Notes: generated by a model not told the origin, from the letters alone. DNA of 64,000 bases from Trichocoleus sp. FACHB-46 (GCF_014695385.1 NZ_JACJOD010000011.1:173387-237386), one strand, 5' to 3'; shown: positions 55,201-64,000, numbered from the stretch's first letter. Made by a program: numbers and translations.

Positions 55201-55896
55201 TTAGATTGGTAATTGATCAATTCCCTTATTGGAACCAATCACCACCATTGCTTCCCCCTTGCGGAGGCGGCGGTTGGGTTCGGGGTTGATCTCAAACTTG
55301 CCGTTGTAGCTAACTGCCAGCAAGTTGAGGCCAAAACGACTCCGCAACCTCAGATCGGAAATCGTTTTACTGTCAAAGTCTTCAGGAACAATCACTTCCA
55401 CGATGCTGTTGTCGGGATCAAGCTCGAAGCGATCGAGGATACCTGGTTTCGTCAGCGATCGCGCCAAGGCACAGCCCATTTCGTGCTCTGGAAAAACCAC
55501 ATGATCTGCGCCGACTTTTCGCAGCAGCTTTTCATGAATTTCGGAAGAAGCCTTGGCGACCACATGAGGTACTCCAGCCTCTTTCAGGTTCATGGTGGTG
55601 ATCACGCTTTCCTCCACATAATTGCCGATCGCGACAATCACGGTATCGAACTCAAAAACCCCTGCTTCTTTCAGGGCAGCAACCTCAGTTGAATCTAACT
55701 GTATTGCATGAGCTGCTAGCTGGTCAGTCAGAATCTGAGCCACCCGCTTTTCATCCGAGTCAATCCCTAGCGCTTCGTACCCCATACGATGCAGAGATGC
55801 ACAAACAGCTCGACCAAAGCGCCCCAAACCAATGACAGCAAATTGCTTATTCTCGGTTCGTAAGCTGCGAAAGAAGCTCAGATAGGATAAATTCAC
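55201..55896 (-). CDS. ktrA: Potassium uptake regulatory subunit KtrA (TrkA family)
   Basis: The 231-residue cytoplasmic protein starts at GTG 55896 with GAGG 8 bases upstream. It has an RCK/TrkA-N Rossmann domain (FAVIGLGRFGRAVCASLHRM at about 18-37; acidic GIDSDEKRV) and a TrkA-C domain from about 150. It forms the octameric ring that gates KtrB in response to nucleotides. It is 117 bp downstream of ktrB on the same strand. Confidence 0.92.
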   Translation of the reverse strand: MNLSYLSFFRSLRTENKQFAVIGLGRFGRAVCASLHRMGYEALGIDSDEKRVAQILTDQLAAHAIQLDSTEVAALKEAGVFEFDTVIVAIGNYVEESVITTMNLKEAGVPHVVAKASSEIHEKLLRKVGADHVVFPEHEMGCALARSLTKPGILDRFELDPDNSIVEVIVPEDFDSKTISDLRLRSRFGLNLLAVSYNGKFEINPEPNRRLRKGEAMVVIGSNKGIDQLPI

Positions 55897-56013
55897 GAAT
55901 TAACCTCAGGCGCTAAGCGCCAAAATCTGATTTAGAATCCATAACTCTTTAAATTATCAAGATTTCGGGTGCAAATCTGTTCTGGAAATCCCACCCTATT
56001 TTGTTACAGAAAC

Positions 56014-57348
56014 CTACCCTACGAGTAAATTTTCTTCTGGATAACGGATAGTACTCGGATTGGGATCACCTAAAATTGCGCCGATTAGCAGCAATACCCC
56101 AACTCGACCGATATACATGCTGGCAACTAAGACCAATTTGGCAAAGGTGGAAAGACCTGCCGTAATCCCGGTGGAGAGGCCAACTGTGCCAAAACCTGAC
56201 ATCACCTCAAACAGAATTTGAATAAATTCTACGTGTGTGTCAGTGATAGCAATTAAAGTAGTCATAATCATGACGGCAGCGAGTGAACCAACCGAAACTC
56301 CCACTGCTTTGAGAATGAGCGAAACAGGAATTTGCCGCTCATATAAAGTCGCTTCTTCTTTGCCTTGTAAGATCGCTCGAGTACAACTAGTTAAAACTCG
56401 TAAAGTAGTAGTTTTAATGCCACCTGCGGTACCGCCTGGACTACCTCCAATAAACATGAGGACGATCATGATAAATAAGCTGGCAGTCGTCATTCTGCCA
56501 ATATCAACGGTATTGAAACCTACAGTACGCGGTGTTACGGCTTGAAACCAAGCTGCGAGTATCTTAGTCTTGAGATCCATTGCTCCGAGGGTCGCTGGAT
56601 TTCCTAACTCTGTAAAAAATATAGCAATCGTACTAATGACCAAAAGAATGACTGTAGTACTAGTTGCAACTTTGAAATTTAAGGAAAAGACAATTTTTTC
56701 CGGTTTTCTGGACAAGCGATCGCGCAACCACAGAAATAACTCAAAAATCACTTCGTAGCCAATACCACCAAAGATAATTAAGGCTGGAATAATGATGTTC
56801 AATAACACCGAAGATTGATAGCCAATTAGGTTGTCCTTAAAGGGGCTAAATCCAGCATTGTTCCAAGCAGTAATACTATGAAAAATAGAGAGCCATAATC
56901 CCTTGCTCCAACCGTGATCTGGAACAAAAACAGCGAGCAATAAAAAAGCGCCCGTGAGTTCAAAGATCAGGGTGAGGGCAACGATAGAGCGCAGAACTTG
57001 AGCGGCTCCTTGCATGCCAGGGCGATCGAGCGCCTGTTGTAGAGCAATTTTGTCTCTGAGGCCAAACCGTCTTCCCAAAAGTAGCAAGAGAAATGTGGTG
57101 GCGGTCATGTAGCCCAACCCGCCAATCTGCACCAAGGCGAGCAGGATCACTTGCCCCGTTGTAGAAAAATAAATGCCTGTATCCACCACAATGTGGCCCG
57201 TGACACAAACAGCCGATGTAGACGTAAACAGAGCCACAATAAAATCATTCCAGTTGCCGCTGCTGGTTGAAAAAGGCAGCATTAACAGGAACGTTCCTAT
57301 GGCAATGACAGCTAGAAAACCGAGACAAATAGTTCTAGAGACAGTCAT
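56014..57348 (-). CDS. ktrB: Potassium transporter membrane subunit KtrB (TrkH family)
   Basis: The 444-residue polytopic protein has the four-fold M1-P-M2 repeat of Trk/Ktr/HKT transporters. Filter-like segments are TSTSAVCVTGH, SITAWNNAGFS, VTPRTVGFNT and MSGFGTVGLSTG, each with a conserved Gly. Na+-dependent K+ uptake with KtrA is the family function and matters for salt and osmotic stress in cyanobacteria. KtrE, sometimes required in Synechocystis, is not in the window. Confidence 0.93.
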   Translation of the reverse strand: MTVSRTICLGFLAVIAIGTFLLMLPFSTSSGNWNDFIVALFTSTSAVCVTGHIVVDTGIYFSTTGQVILLALVQIGGLGYMTATTFLLLLLGRRFGLRDKIALQQALDRPGMQGAAQVLRSIVALTLIFELTGAFLLLAVFVPDHGWSKGLWLSIFHSITAWNNAGFSPFKDNLIGYQSSVLLNIIIPALIIFGGIGYEVIFELFLWLRDRLSRKPEKIVFSLNFKVATSTTVILLVISTIAIFFTELGNPATLGAMDLKTKILAAWFQAVTPRTVGFNTVDIGRMTTASLFIMIVLMFIGGSPGGTAGGIKTTTLRVLTSCTRAILQGKEEATLYERQIPVSLILKAVGVSVGSLAAVMIMTTLIAITDTHVEFIQILFEVMSGFGTVGLSTGITAGLSTFAKLVLVASMYIGRVGVLLLIGAILGDPNPSTIRYPEENLLVG

Positions 57349-57465
57349 GAAGCGATCGCGTCAATAAACTAAGTTGGGACTGTAAAACAAAGGCTGCTTA
57401 AGAGCTTACTGCTTGCTGAGGCACCCGTTGTACGATTCTGGTTTAGCTGCATCTTGGCACACTAT

Positions 57466-58092
57466 CTAAGCATCATAGGACCAAGCTGCTTGAAAGAAAT
57501 CGTGCTCGCATTGCATGGCATAGCGGTAAGTGGTGTGGGCTGGAGCAGGATGGATGGTGTAGCGATCGCAAAGCTGCTCTAACTGTTGCGCCAATTGGTC
57601 AAACTCTGGACTGCTGTAGGTGCGAATCCAAGTGGTATAGGTATGCTCAGACTTTTGGCTAGCTCCAAGTTGCTGACCGAGAAAGGTATACAAGCGCATA
57701 CAAGGCACCATTGCGGCTGTAGTCAAGCCCGCATCACCGCTCCAAGCCGTTGCCAACAAAAAATCTGTATAGCGCCGGGTAGCGGCTCCAGGTTCTATAG
57801 CCTGCAAGTCCACGCCCCACTCTTGGGCATAGCCCTGGTGCAGTTGCAATTCTTCCAACACCCCACCTGCTAGGGTGTGAAACACACCAAATCCTTCCCA
57901 ATCGGGTGCTTTGGCAGCGGCAATACTATAAGCTCGCGCAAACGCTTCTAGGAAGAAGGCGTCTTGGCCGACGTAATAAGCAAATAGCTCCTTGGGCAAG
58001 CTACCATCGGCAATGCCCTGGACAAAAGGATTTTTCAGACAAGCTTGAGCTAAATCTTGGTTTGCTTGCCATAGATCGCTGGAGATCGTCAT
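57466..58092 (-). CDS. tenA: TenA-family aminopyrimidine aminohydrolase
   Basis: From the ATG at 58092 (GGA 9 bases upstream; an open GTG lies at 58125) the protein has 208 residues. It has the TenA helical-bundle features YYVGQDAFFLEAFARAYS, MVPCMRLYTFLG with the active-site Cys, and a C-terminal EHDFFQAAW with the catalytic Glu. TenA hydrolyses degraded thiamine precursors for salvage. No TPP riboswitch is visible upstream. Confidence 0.88.
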   Translation of the reverse strand: MTISSDLWQANQDLAQACLKNPFVQGIADGSLPKELFAYYVGQDAFFLEAFARAYSIAAAKAPDWEGFGVFHTLAGGVLEELQLHQGYAQEWGVDLQAIEPGAATRRYTDFLLATAWSGDAGLTTAAMVPCMRLYTFLGQQLGASQKSEHTYTTWIRTYSSPEFDQLAQQLEQLCDRYTIHPAPAHTTYRYAMQCEHDFFQAAWSYDA

Positions 58093-58195
58093 GCAGATTT
58101 TTCCTTTTTCAAATACATTTTCCACCTCTAGAGGTTATGACGCGATCGCTGGCTCTGCTAGGCTAATTCCGATCTAGATTCAACGCTACACTGCT

Positions 58196-59056
58196 ATGAC
58201 CTCGACCCTCTACCAACAAATTCAGCAATTCTATGATGCCTCCTCTGGTTTGTGGGAGCAGATTTGGGGCGAGCACATGCATCATGGCTATTACGGTCTA
58301 GATGGCAAGGAACCCAAAGAACGCCGCCAAGCCCAGATTGATTTGGTAGAGGAGTTGCTGAAGTGGGCCGAAGTTAGACAGGCAGAAGCGATTTTGGATG
58401 CGGGTTGCGGGATTGGGGGAAGTTCTTTGTATTTGGCTCAAAAGTTTCAAGCGGCGGCGACTGGCATCACTCTAAGTCCTGTGCAAGCCGCCAGAGCCAC
58501 CGAGAGAGCGCGTGAGGCAGGCATGAGCAGCTTGACTACTCAACCTAGCGCTCAGTTTTTTGTCAGGGATGCTTTAAACACCGATTTCGCCGACAATTCC
58601 TTTGATCTTGTCTGGTCATTGGAAAGCGGGGAGCACATGCCAGACAAGCGTAAGTTTTTACAGGAATGCTATCGGGTGCTGAAACCAGGGGGCACGTTGA
58701 TTATGGCGACTTGGTGTCACCGCCCCACCACGCCCAGCGATCCACTGACCACGGATGAGCGGCAGCATTTGGCGGACATTTATCGCGTCTATTGCTTGCC
58801 TTATGTGATTTCGCTGCCAGAGTATGAAGCGATCGCGAACCAACTCTCGTTTCAAAATATTCGTACTGCCGATTGGTCAGATGCAGTAGCTCCGTTCTGG
58901 GACAAGGTGATTGAGTCCGCTTTAACTCCCAATGCCATTTTCGGTCTACTACTTTCTGGTTGGACGACAATTCAAGCAGCTCTGGCGTTGAATTTGATGA
59001 GTCGGGGCTATCAACGGGGGTTGGTACGTTTTGGATTGCTATGTGGCACTAAATAA
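58196..59056 (+). CDS. Gamma-tocopherol methyltransferase
   Basis: The 286-residue SAM methyltransferase closely follows plant VTE4: FYDASSGLWEQIWGEHMHHG, ILDAGCGIGGSSLYLAQKF, GITLSPVQAARA, SLESGEHMPDKRKF, ATWCHR and DWSDAVAPFWDKVI. VTE4 converts gamma- to alpha-tocopherol. Being 112 bp from a phytyltransferase gene on the same strand supports the tocopherol role. MPBQ methyltransferase is a related alternative but lacks the W-GEHMHHGYY start. Confidence 0.9.
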   Translation: MTSTLYQQIQQFYDASSGLWEQIWGEHMHHGYYGLDGKEPKERRQAQIDLVEELLKWAEVRQAEAILDAGCGIGGSSLYLAQKFQAAATGITLSPVQAARATERAREAGMSSLTTQPSAQFFVRDALNTDFADNSFDLVWSLESGEHMPDKRKFLQECYRVLKPGGTLIMATWCHRPTTPSDPLTTDERQHLADIYRVYCLPYVISLPEYEAIANQLSFQNIRTADWSDAVAPFWDKVIESALTPNAIFGLLLSGWTTIQAALALNLMSRGYQRGLVRFGLLCGTK

Positions 59057-59168
59057 ACGATTCAAGCAAGGTGCGGTCAAGCTAGCTCAGCCATTCTCTA
59101 TCAAGGGATTGCTGCCAAAATTGTCATTGATTGCTTAAAATCAAGCCTGTGTATCAATTCAGGCACGC

Positions 59169-60137
59169 ATGAGCCAGATTTCCCCCCAAAAGCCTGCTGT
59201 TTCGTCGACCCAGATTAATCTCCTCCAAAAGTATGCCCCCTGGCTCTATGCTTTCTGGAAGTTTTCTCGCCCCCACACCATCATTGGCACGAGCCTGAGT
59301 GCACTGGGGTTGTACGCGATCGCCAGTGCTACAACTTCGATTCCCTTTGCCCTTAGTCATCTAGGCGTACTGTTGGCCGCTTGGCTCGCTTGTCTCTGCG
59401 GCAACGTCTACATTGTGGGACTGAACCAATTAGAAGATGTCGAGATTGACCGGATCAACAAACCACATTTACCTGTCGCTTCCGGGGAATTCTCGCGATC
59501 GCAAGGTTGGGCCATTGTCCTCTTCACAGGGGCTTTAGCTGTGCTGATTTCTCTCAGTTCCGGTTGGTTTCTCTTCGGTACGGTGGGCATTAGCTTGGCG
59601 ATCGGCACTGCCTACTCCTTGTCACCCATCCGCCTGAAGCGATTTCCGGTTTGGGCCTCGCTGTGCATTTTTACGGTGCGCGGCGTCATTGTAAACTTGG
59701 GGCTGTTTCTGCACTTCAGCCAACAACTCCAAGGCCAAGGTACTATCACTCCAGCAGTTTGGGCGCTGACGCTATTTGTTCTGGTATTTACGTTTGCGAT
59801 CGCAATCTTTAAAGATATTCCTGACATTGATGGCGATCGCCAATACAACATCAATACATTCACAATTCGGCTAGGGACAAAAGCAGTATTTAACTTGTCT
59901 CGTTGGGTTTTAACCGCTTGCTATCTTGGCATGGTTTTGGCTGGCTTATTTAACCTAGCAGGCGTCAATTCTAAGTTTTTAATCGTGACTCACTTAGTTG
60001 CCTTGAGTCTACTTTGGTGGCGAAGTTTGCGAGTTGATTTATCAGACAAAGTAGCGATCGCGAGCTTCTATCAATTCATTTGGAAGCTCTTTTTCTTAGA
60101 GTATTTGGTTTTTCCTACAGCCGCCTTGTTCAATTAA
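59169..60137 (+). CDS. Homogentisate phytyltransferase
   Basis: This 322-residue UbiA-family membrane enzyme joins homogentisate to phytyl diphosphate in the first committed step of tocopherol synthesis. The Mg-diphosphate motifs are NQLEDVEID at 86-94 and KDIPDIDGD at 215-223. About eight or nine membrane helices are present and KFSRPHTIIGTSLS is typical of the homogentisate branch. It is adjacent to the tocopherol methyltransferase and likely co-transcribed. Confidence 0.93.
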   Translation: MSQISPQKPAVSSTQINLLQKYAPWLYAFWKFSRPHTIIGTSLSALGLYAIASATTSIPFALSHLGVLLAAWLACLCGNVYIVGLNQLEDVEIDRINKPHLPVASGEFSRSQGWAIVLFTGALAVLISLSSGWFLFGTVGISLAIGTAYSLSPIRLKRFPVWASLCIFTVRGVIVNLGLFLHFSQQLQGQGTITPAVWALTLFVLVFTFAIAIFKDIPDIDGDRQYNINTFTIRLGTKAVFNLSRWVLTACYLGMVLAGLFNLAGVNSKFLIVTHLVALSLLWWRSLRVDLSDKVAIASFYQFIWKLFFLEYLVFPTAALFN

Positions 60138-60150
60138 AAAGCTTCTCAAC

Positions 60151-60441
60151 ATGATAGAACCCTGGCTGATTGGTTTGGCATTGGTGAGTTTAGCCAGTAT
60201 TTTTGCGATTCAAGGTCGCTCACCTGATGCAATGGACAGTTCCCGCCTTGCAAGACTAGAGCGAAAAGTTGATCTAATCCTGGCTAAGCTGGAAATTGAC
60301 TATAACGAAACTGTCGAAGACCTAGTCAGGTCAGGCGATCGGATTGGAGCAATTAAAAAGCTACGTAAAGAAACAGGAGTTGGCTTAAAGGAAGCATTAG
60401 ACGCTATCAAAGCAATAGAAAGAAACATCAAGCGGTCTTGA
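60151..60441 (+). CDS. Membrane-anchored small protein with L7/L12-like C-terminal domain
   Basis: The 96-residue protein has an N-terminal membrane helix (about 5-20), a short coiled coil (LARLERKVDLILAKLE) and a C-terminal ribosomal L7/L12 C-terminal-like motif: SGDRIGAIKKLRKETGVGLKEALDAI. Such proteins are annotated as L7/L12 domain proteins in cyanobacteria; they are not the ribosomal stalk protein, which lacks a membrane anchor and is longer. Function unknown. It is 13 bp after the phytyltransferase gene, so the three genes may form one unit. Confidence 0.82.
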   Translation: MIEPWLIGLALVSLASIFAIQGRSPDAMDSSRLARLERKVDLILAKLEIDYNETVEDLVRSGDRIGAIKKLRKETGVGLKEALDAIKAIERNIKRS

Positions 60442-60505
60442 GCTGTTAAGCTTGGGTTGCAGAAATCTCGACCTAAAAGTAAAAATTACAAGTCTCCGAA
60501 AACTT

Positions 60506-63424
60506 TTATAAGACTTCTACGGTTCCTTGTTGACCATCAATTCTCACCCATTGACCATCTTGCAATTGATGGGTCGCATCATGCACATCCATCACGGCAG
60601 GAATGCCATACTCCCGTGCCACGATCGCGCCGTGAGACAATCGCCCTCCTACTTCCGCAATCAAACCTCCTGCCCTTGCTAGCAGCGGTGCCCAACCAGA
60701 ATCGGTGTACGGCACCACCAGAATTGTTTCTCGATCAATTTCTGCGATCGCCTGTAAGCTCCGCAACACTTTGACTCGGCCCTCTACCTGGCCTGGGCTA
60801 GCCCCAATGCCTTGTAACTTCTGCGAAGGTTGCCAGTTATGAACGGTGATAGAGGTGAGCGGGGTATTACCGTAGACCAAAGCTGGCACTTGCACCAGTT
60901 CATTATCCTGGGCTAGTTGCGATCGCCGTTCTGCAATTAACCTAGAGACTTGGCTGGCTAAATCGGCATCTGACTGTTGAATCAGCCGCCAAATTTCCTC
61001 AAACCTTAAGAAGAAGATATCGCCTGCTGCTGACAGCAATCCTTGCTCCAGCCACAACTTTTCTAGCGCCACAAAACTCCAGCGCAATTCCGCCAGCAGT
61101 TGGCTATAAACCTCCGTAACTTGACCCTTCAAACTTACTCGCTGCTGGACTCGCTGCACTTTCCAAGCAGGCGATCGCGATTCTGCGGGCAAAGGCTCAC
61201 CCGCAGTAGGGGGGGTAAGCAGAAATTGGGTGAATAGGTCACAAACAGGTTTGGAATCTTCGCGCCAAGTCGGCACTGCAATATCCGTCCCCACTTCACT
61301 CAAGTAACCATAGGTATCGAGAAACTGAGCTAGCTGGTCAGACAAGGTTTGACCGTTGGGGAGGGCTGCTAAGGCGTCAAAAACTTCTGGAGTTGGAGCA
61401 GAAGGATTTTCCAAGTTAGCAACTAAATGGCGGTTACGATTGGCAATCTCTTGCAACGATCGCAACGCAGCGACTTCGGGGGTGCTGCTATTGTCTATTT
61501 CGCCATCCTGCACCTTGAGAATTGCCTGTCGTAATGCTGCACTCAGCGGAGCCAAGATACTGTAATAAGTCGCCCGCTTCAACACCCGCAAAATAGTGTC
61601 AATGCGCTCTAGGAGAGCGGGAGCGGTCAAGGTCTCGGCAGGTTCTCGCGTTAGCGTCGTTAGGAGGGGTGCAAACTGCCGTTGGTAGTCATAACGAAAA
61701 TCTTTGTCTAGCTGCCATTCTCGCTGTAACAGCCGCATTAATCCAGGTGTATTGCCTAAAGTGGAGCCTAGGGGTGGTTTGCTGAACTTGGCCCCTCTGG
61801 TCAAAAACTCCAGGCTCTCAGGAGGTAAGCCCATACAGAGGAAAGTTTGCCCTAACAAAGAGGCGTTGAAGTAAGCACGCGAGTGATGCAGCGTCGCAGT
61901 TTCATTAAAGTCTAGCCCTCGCGATCGCTTGCCCAGTACGAGACCAAAAATCTCCCCCCAAACCCCACAAGTCAAAGGCCGATTAATTGACCAAGTGAGG
62001 GGACGGATCAAACCAGGAATCACCTCTGCCGCAATTTTACGAGTCCAAATGGGCAGCAGCGTGGTGATGGGGCGGGATTGCAAGAGCCACAACGTCTGCC
62101 CATCGTAGGTCCATTCAATATCTTGCGGCAGTCCGTGATAGCGGGCCTCTAAATGTCTAGCCAAAAACGCCACTTGCTGAATTAAGCGGGGCGGCAAATC
62201 TCCCGTGCCCTCGACTGGTAGCTCTAAATCAGCGGGAAGCACCCAGTTTGAATCCGCTTGAGCTAAATCGCTTTCACGCACCAAAACCCGATATTGCTCA
62301 GGCGTAAACTGTCCGGACACAATCCGTTGCGTCTCACCGGGTAGCGCTTCAATTACGACTGCCTCACCCTGCCGAGCGATCGGGTCACGACTAAAGGCCA
62401 CCCCCGAAAACGCGCCACGAATTTGTTGCTGTACCAGGATCGCCATTGCCGCTTCTGGTAATCCGCGATCGCGCCGATACTGGATGGCTCCTGGCTGGTC
62501 ATAGGAAGCCAAGCACTGAGCGATCGCCCGCTCCAACGCTCCCTGACTCGTCACGTTCAAGATACTTTCGTACTGCCCTGCCGCCGACGCTAGCTCCGAG
62601 TCCTCCCCCACCGCTGAAGAACGCACCACCAAAGGTTTTTCGGAGGAAGGCTGCAAAAACTCAATCAATGGCGTTGGATCGTCGCCAGGTGGCAACACCC
62701 AACCTACCGGAACTGGATAGCCCCACCGCATTAATTGCGAGAGGGTAGCCGCTTTCTGTCCGACTTTTTGCGCTTCTAAAGGCCGATTCAGCGAGACTAG
62801 AGCGCGATCGCCGCGAAAAAACTTAAACACTGCTTGGGATTCCGGTTGACCTGCTTCTGGGGTTAAGTCTAGATCATCGGGAATCTTGCGGTAAATCCAG
62901 CCCATGAGACTGCCCAGCACGATCGCCGCCACAATCAAAGCGGATTCTTGGGGATGCAATAAAGCAGTGATTAGCGGAAACAAAACTAAGACTAAAATCT
63001 TGCCTTGGCGCTTTTCCCGCAAAATGGTGGAGCCAATGCCCCCCAAAATAAACACCAGTAATGAAGCCATCCAATCGTGGACAACATAGCCCCAAACCAC
63101 GTTGGTTGTGCCTGCTCCCCACGCCATCCAATAACGGCCCATAACTAAGGCTATTAAGGAGATTAGCTCCCACTCTGAAGCTTGCGGAAAAAAGTAGCGA
63201 GCAATTAAAACCGCAGCAATTCCCTTGAAGGCCTCTGACAGAACCGCCAAAATTCCTACAACACGCCCGCCATGATAAAACGCTGCCGAAACACTGACAT
63301 TGCCCGTTCCTATTTTGGCTAGTTGTTTTCTCGTTAGGGCATAGGTGAGCCAGCCAATCAGGGGAAGCCCGCCGAGCAGTGGACAACCAATACAGATAAT
63401 CAGAGCACCTAAAACTTCGTTCAT
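60506..63424 (-). CDS. Fusion of PlsY-like membrane domain and PEP-synthase-like enzyme
   Basis: The 972-residue protein starts with about 195 residues of membrane helices related to PlsY glycerol-3-phosphate acyltransferase (KIGTGNVSVSAAFYHGGRVVG), followed by a PPDK/PEP-synthase N-terminal ATP-grasp domain (about 205-455: VGQKAATLSQLMRWGYPVP, VVRSSAVGEDS, DIEWTYDGQTLWLLQSRPIT), a long helical middle and a C-terminal PEP-utilising His domain (GGRLSHGAIVAREYGIPA, His931). ATP-grasp and swivelling-His motifs are intact, the PEP/pyruvate-binding TIM barrel is not seen, and PlsY's GKG motif is not evident. It may be a phosphotransfer enzyme coupled to a membrane substrate. Confidence 0.85.
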   Translation of the reverse strand: MNEVLGALIICIGCPLLGGLPLIGWLTYALTRKQLAKIGTGNVSVSAAFYHGGRVVGILAVLSEAFKGIAAVLIARYFFPQASEWELISLIALVMGRYWMAWGAGTTNVVWGYVVHDWMASLLVFILGGIGSTILREKRQGKILVLVLFPLITALLHPQESALIVAAIVLGSLMGWIYRKIPDDLDLTPEAGQPESQAVFKFFRGDRALVSLNRPLEAQKVGQKAATLSQLMRWGYPVPVGWVLPPGDDPTPLIEFLQPSSEKPLVVRSSAVGEDSELASAAGQYESILNVTSQGALERAIAQCLASYDQPGAIQYRRDRGLPEAAMAILVQQQIRGAFSGVAFSRDPIARQGEAVVIEALPGETQRIVSGQFTPEQYRVLVRESDLAQADSNWVLPADLELPVEGTGDLPPRLIQQVAFLARHLEARYHGLPQDIEWTYDGQTLWLLQSRPITTLLPIWTRKIAAEVIPGLIRPLTWSINRPLTCGVWGEIFGLVLGKRSRGLDFNETATLHHSRAYFNASLLGQTFLCMGLPPESLEFLTRGAKFSKPPLGSTLGNTPGLMRLLQREWQLDKDFRYDYQRQFAPLLTTLTREPAETLTAPALLERIDTILRVLKRATYYSILAPLSAALRQAILKVQDGEIDNSSTPEVAALRSLQEIANRNRHLVANLENPSAPTPEVFDALAALPNGQTLSDQLAQFLDTYGYLSEVGTDIAVPTWREDSKPVCDLFTQFLLTPPTAGEPLPAESRSPAWKVQRVQQRVSLKGQVTEVYSQLLAELRWSFVALEKLWLEQGLLSAAGDIFFLRFEEIWRLIQQSDADLASQVSRLIAERRSQLAQDNELVQVPALVYGNTPLTSITVHNWQPSQKLQGIGASPGQVEGRVKVLRSLQAIAEIDRETILVVPYTDSGWAPLLARAGGLIAEVGGRLSHGAIVAREYGIPAVMDVHDATHQLQDGQWVRIDGQQGTVEVL

Positions 63425-63556
63425 CTTGGAGGTGTAGAATGGCGACTTTTAGGGGAACTTGCCGATACTAGACAGGAGCGATCGCTCCTCTTCCATCAAA
63501 GCTCATTTCAGCTCTTGTCAGCCCAGAAAACTTGTCAGGATAAAAAATCAGCCATG

Positions 63557-63586
63557 CAAAAAGCGCCCCCCGTGAGGAGAGCGCTT
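63557..63586 (-). terminator. Terminator downstream of psbA
   Basis: On the minus strand AAGCGC pairs with GCGCTT around a C/G-rich inner part and is followed by TTTTG. It lies about 28 bp after the psbA stop. Confidence 0.75.
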
Positions 63587-63613
63587 CTGGTTTAGCTAGA
63601 GACTAGCTGAAGA

Positions 63614-64000
63614 TTAACCGTGGATTGCAGGTGCGCTTAGCGCTACAGGAGCAGCTTCGCCCGCAGCCAGGTCGAGGGGGAAGTTGTGAGCGTTGCGCTC
63701 GTGCATCACTTCCATACCCAAGTTCGCGCGGTTCAGCACGTCTGCCCAAGTGCCAATGACTTGACCCTGTGAGTCAATGATCGACTGGTTGAAGTTGAAC
63801 CCGTTCAGGTTAAACGCCATCGTGCTGATGCCCAAGGACGTGAACCAGATGCCAATCACTGGCCATGCACCCAAGAAGAAGTGCAGCGCCCGGCTGTTGT
63901 TGAAGGACGCATATTGGAAGATCAAGCGGCCAAAGTAGCCGTGAGCTGCCACGATGTTGTAGGTCTCTTCTTCTTGACCGAACTTGTAACCGTAGTTCTG
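63614..64000 (-). CDS. psbA: Photosystem II D1 protein, 3' part (cut by window edge)
   Basis: The frame is open to the window edge; the visible 128 residues are the C-terminal part of D1: [19 protein letters not shown], the Mn-cluster and quinone-side [13 protein letters not shown], and [20 protein letters not shown] followed by the CtpA-processed extension [16 protein letters not shown] (cleavage after Ala344 by analogy). D1 carries most ligands of the Mn4CaO5 cluster (Asp342-like and His332/Glu333 in MHERNAH). The residue-130 position that distinguishes D1 forms is outside the window. Confidence 0.97.
   Translation of the reverse strand, partial: QNYGYKFGQEEETYNIVAAHGYFGRLIFQYASFNNSRALHFFLGAWPVIGIWFTSLGISTMAFNLNGFNFNQSIIDSQGQVIGTWADVLNRANLGMEVMHERNAHNFPLDLAAGEAAPVALSAPAIHG

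Noticed and set aside
55213..55692. 159-codon plus-strand frame opposite ktrA
   Set aside because: KtrA is well conserved across this stretch; the opposite frame shows no family features.
58126..58195. Possible TPP riboswitch upstream of tenA
   Set aside because: The gap is short and lacks the conserved CUGAGA and related thi-box sequences.
62874..63386. 170-codon minus-strand frame within the PlsY-like part of the fusion gene
   Set aside because: It is the same strand in another phase over a membrane-helix region and encodes a Cys/Arg-rich sequence without family features.

Overview
The window comes from a cyanobacterium, most likely a filamentous or Leptolyngbya-like one; genus and species cannot be settled from the sequence alone. 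The evidence is gene content: psbA (D1) and psbZ, nblA (phycobilisome degradation), ferredoxin-type 8-vinyl reductase bciB, homogentisate phytyltransferase next to gamma-tocopherol methyltransferase, desC, ycf46, GH100 invertase and a thylakoid-associated DUF6825 protein. The HIP1 octamer GCGATCGC occurs throughout. Both window edges cut genes: a Fur-family regulator at the left and psbA at the right.

Layout. 1-2 kb: Fur fragment, a peptidoglycan-binding protein and an SH3 protein. 2-7 kb (minus strand): the conserved cyanobacterial block rpmH-rnpA-PH protein-yidC-khpB-yceD-ycf46. 7-8.7 kb: a DUF2808 protein and about 1 kb without a convincing gene. 8.7-11.6 kb: three-gene proton-translocating transhydrogenase operon. 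11.6-17 kb: invertase, a large CPBP intramembrane protease fusion, tRNA-Leu and a DUF2062 protein. 17.4-27 kb: Omp85 protein, a membrane Ser/Thr kinase, and an overlapping pair made of a P-loop ATPase and a 1423-residue nSTAND/WD40/TPR protein. 27-31.8 kb: mug, mnmD, a methyltransferase, a PrsW protease and a double-domain pterin synthase, with two palindromic repeats in the gaps. 32-39 kb: coiled-coil/TerB-C protein, bciB, a 56-residue protein, a methionine gamma-lyase-like enzyme, desC, proA. 39-43.4 kb: tRNA-Gly, ribH, psbZ and a DHH-CBS-CCA fusion. 43.5-52 kb: a phosphorylation-rich stretch (kinase, DUF6825 protein, ABC1 kinase, PP2C phosphatase, later NblA, a universal stress protein and a third kinase). 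52-58 kb: anmK, a hydrolase gene broken by one in-frame TGA, the KtrAB potassium system and tenA. 58-64 kb: two tocopherol genes, an L12-like membrane protein, a PlsY-like/PEP-synthase-like fusion and psbA.

How the genes work together: most of the window is housekeeping (RNA processing, membrane insertion, redox balance, photosystem upkeep, antioxidant synthesis). The less explained parts are the ATPase/nSTAND pair, the two large fusions with catalytic domains of unclear substrate, the kinase/phosphatase neighbourhood, and the inverted repeats that touch coding ends. The ATPase/nSTAND pair is the best candidate for a poorly described system, for example a signalling or NLR-like defence module; that function is inference. 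No IS element, prophage or CRISPR array was seen.
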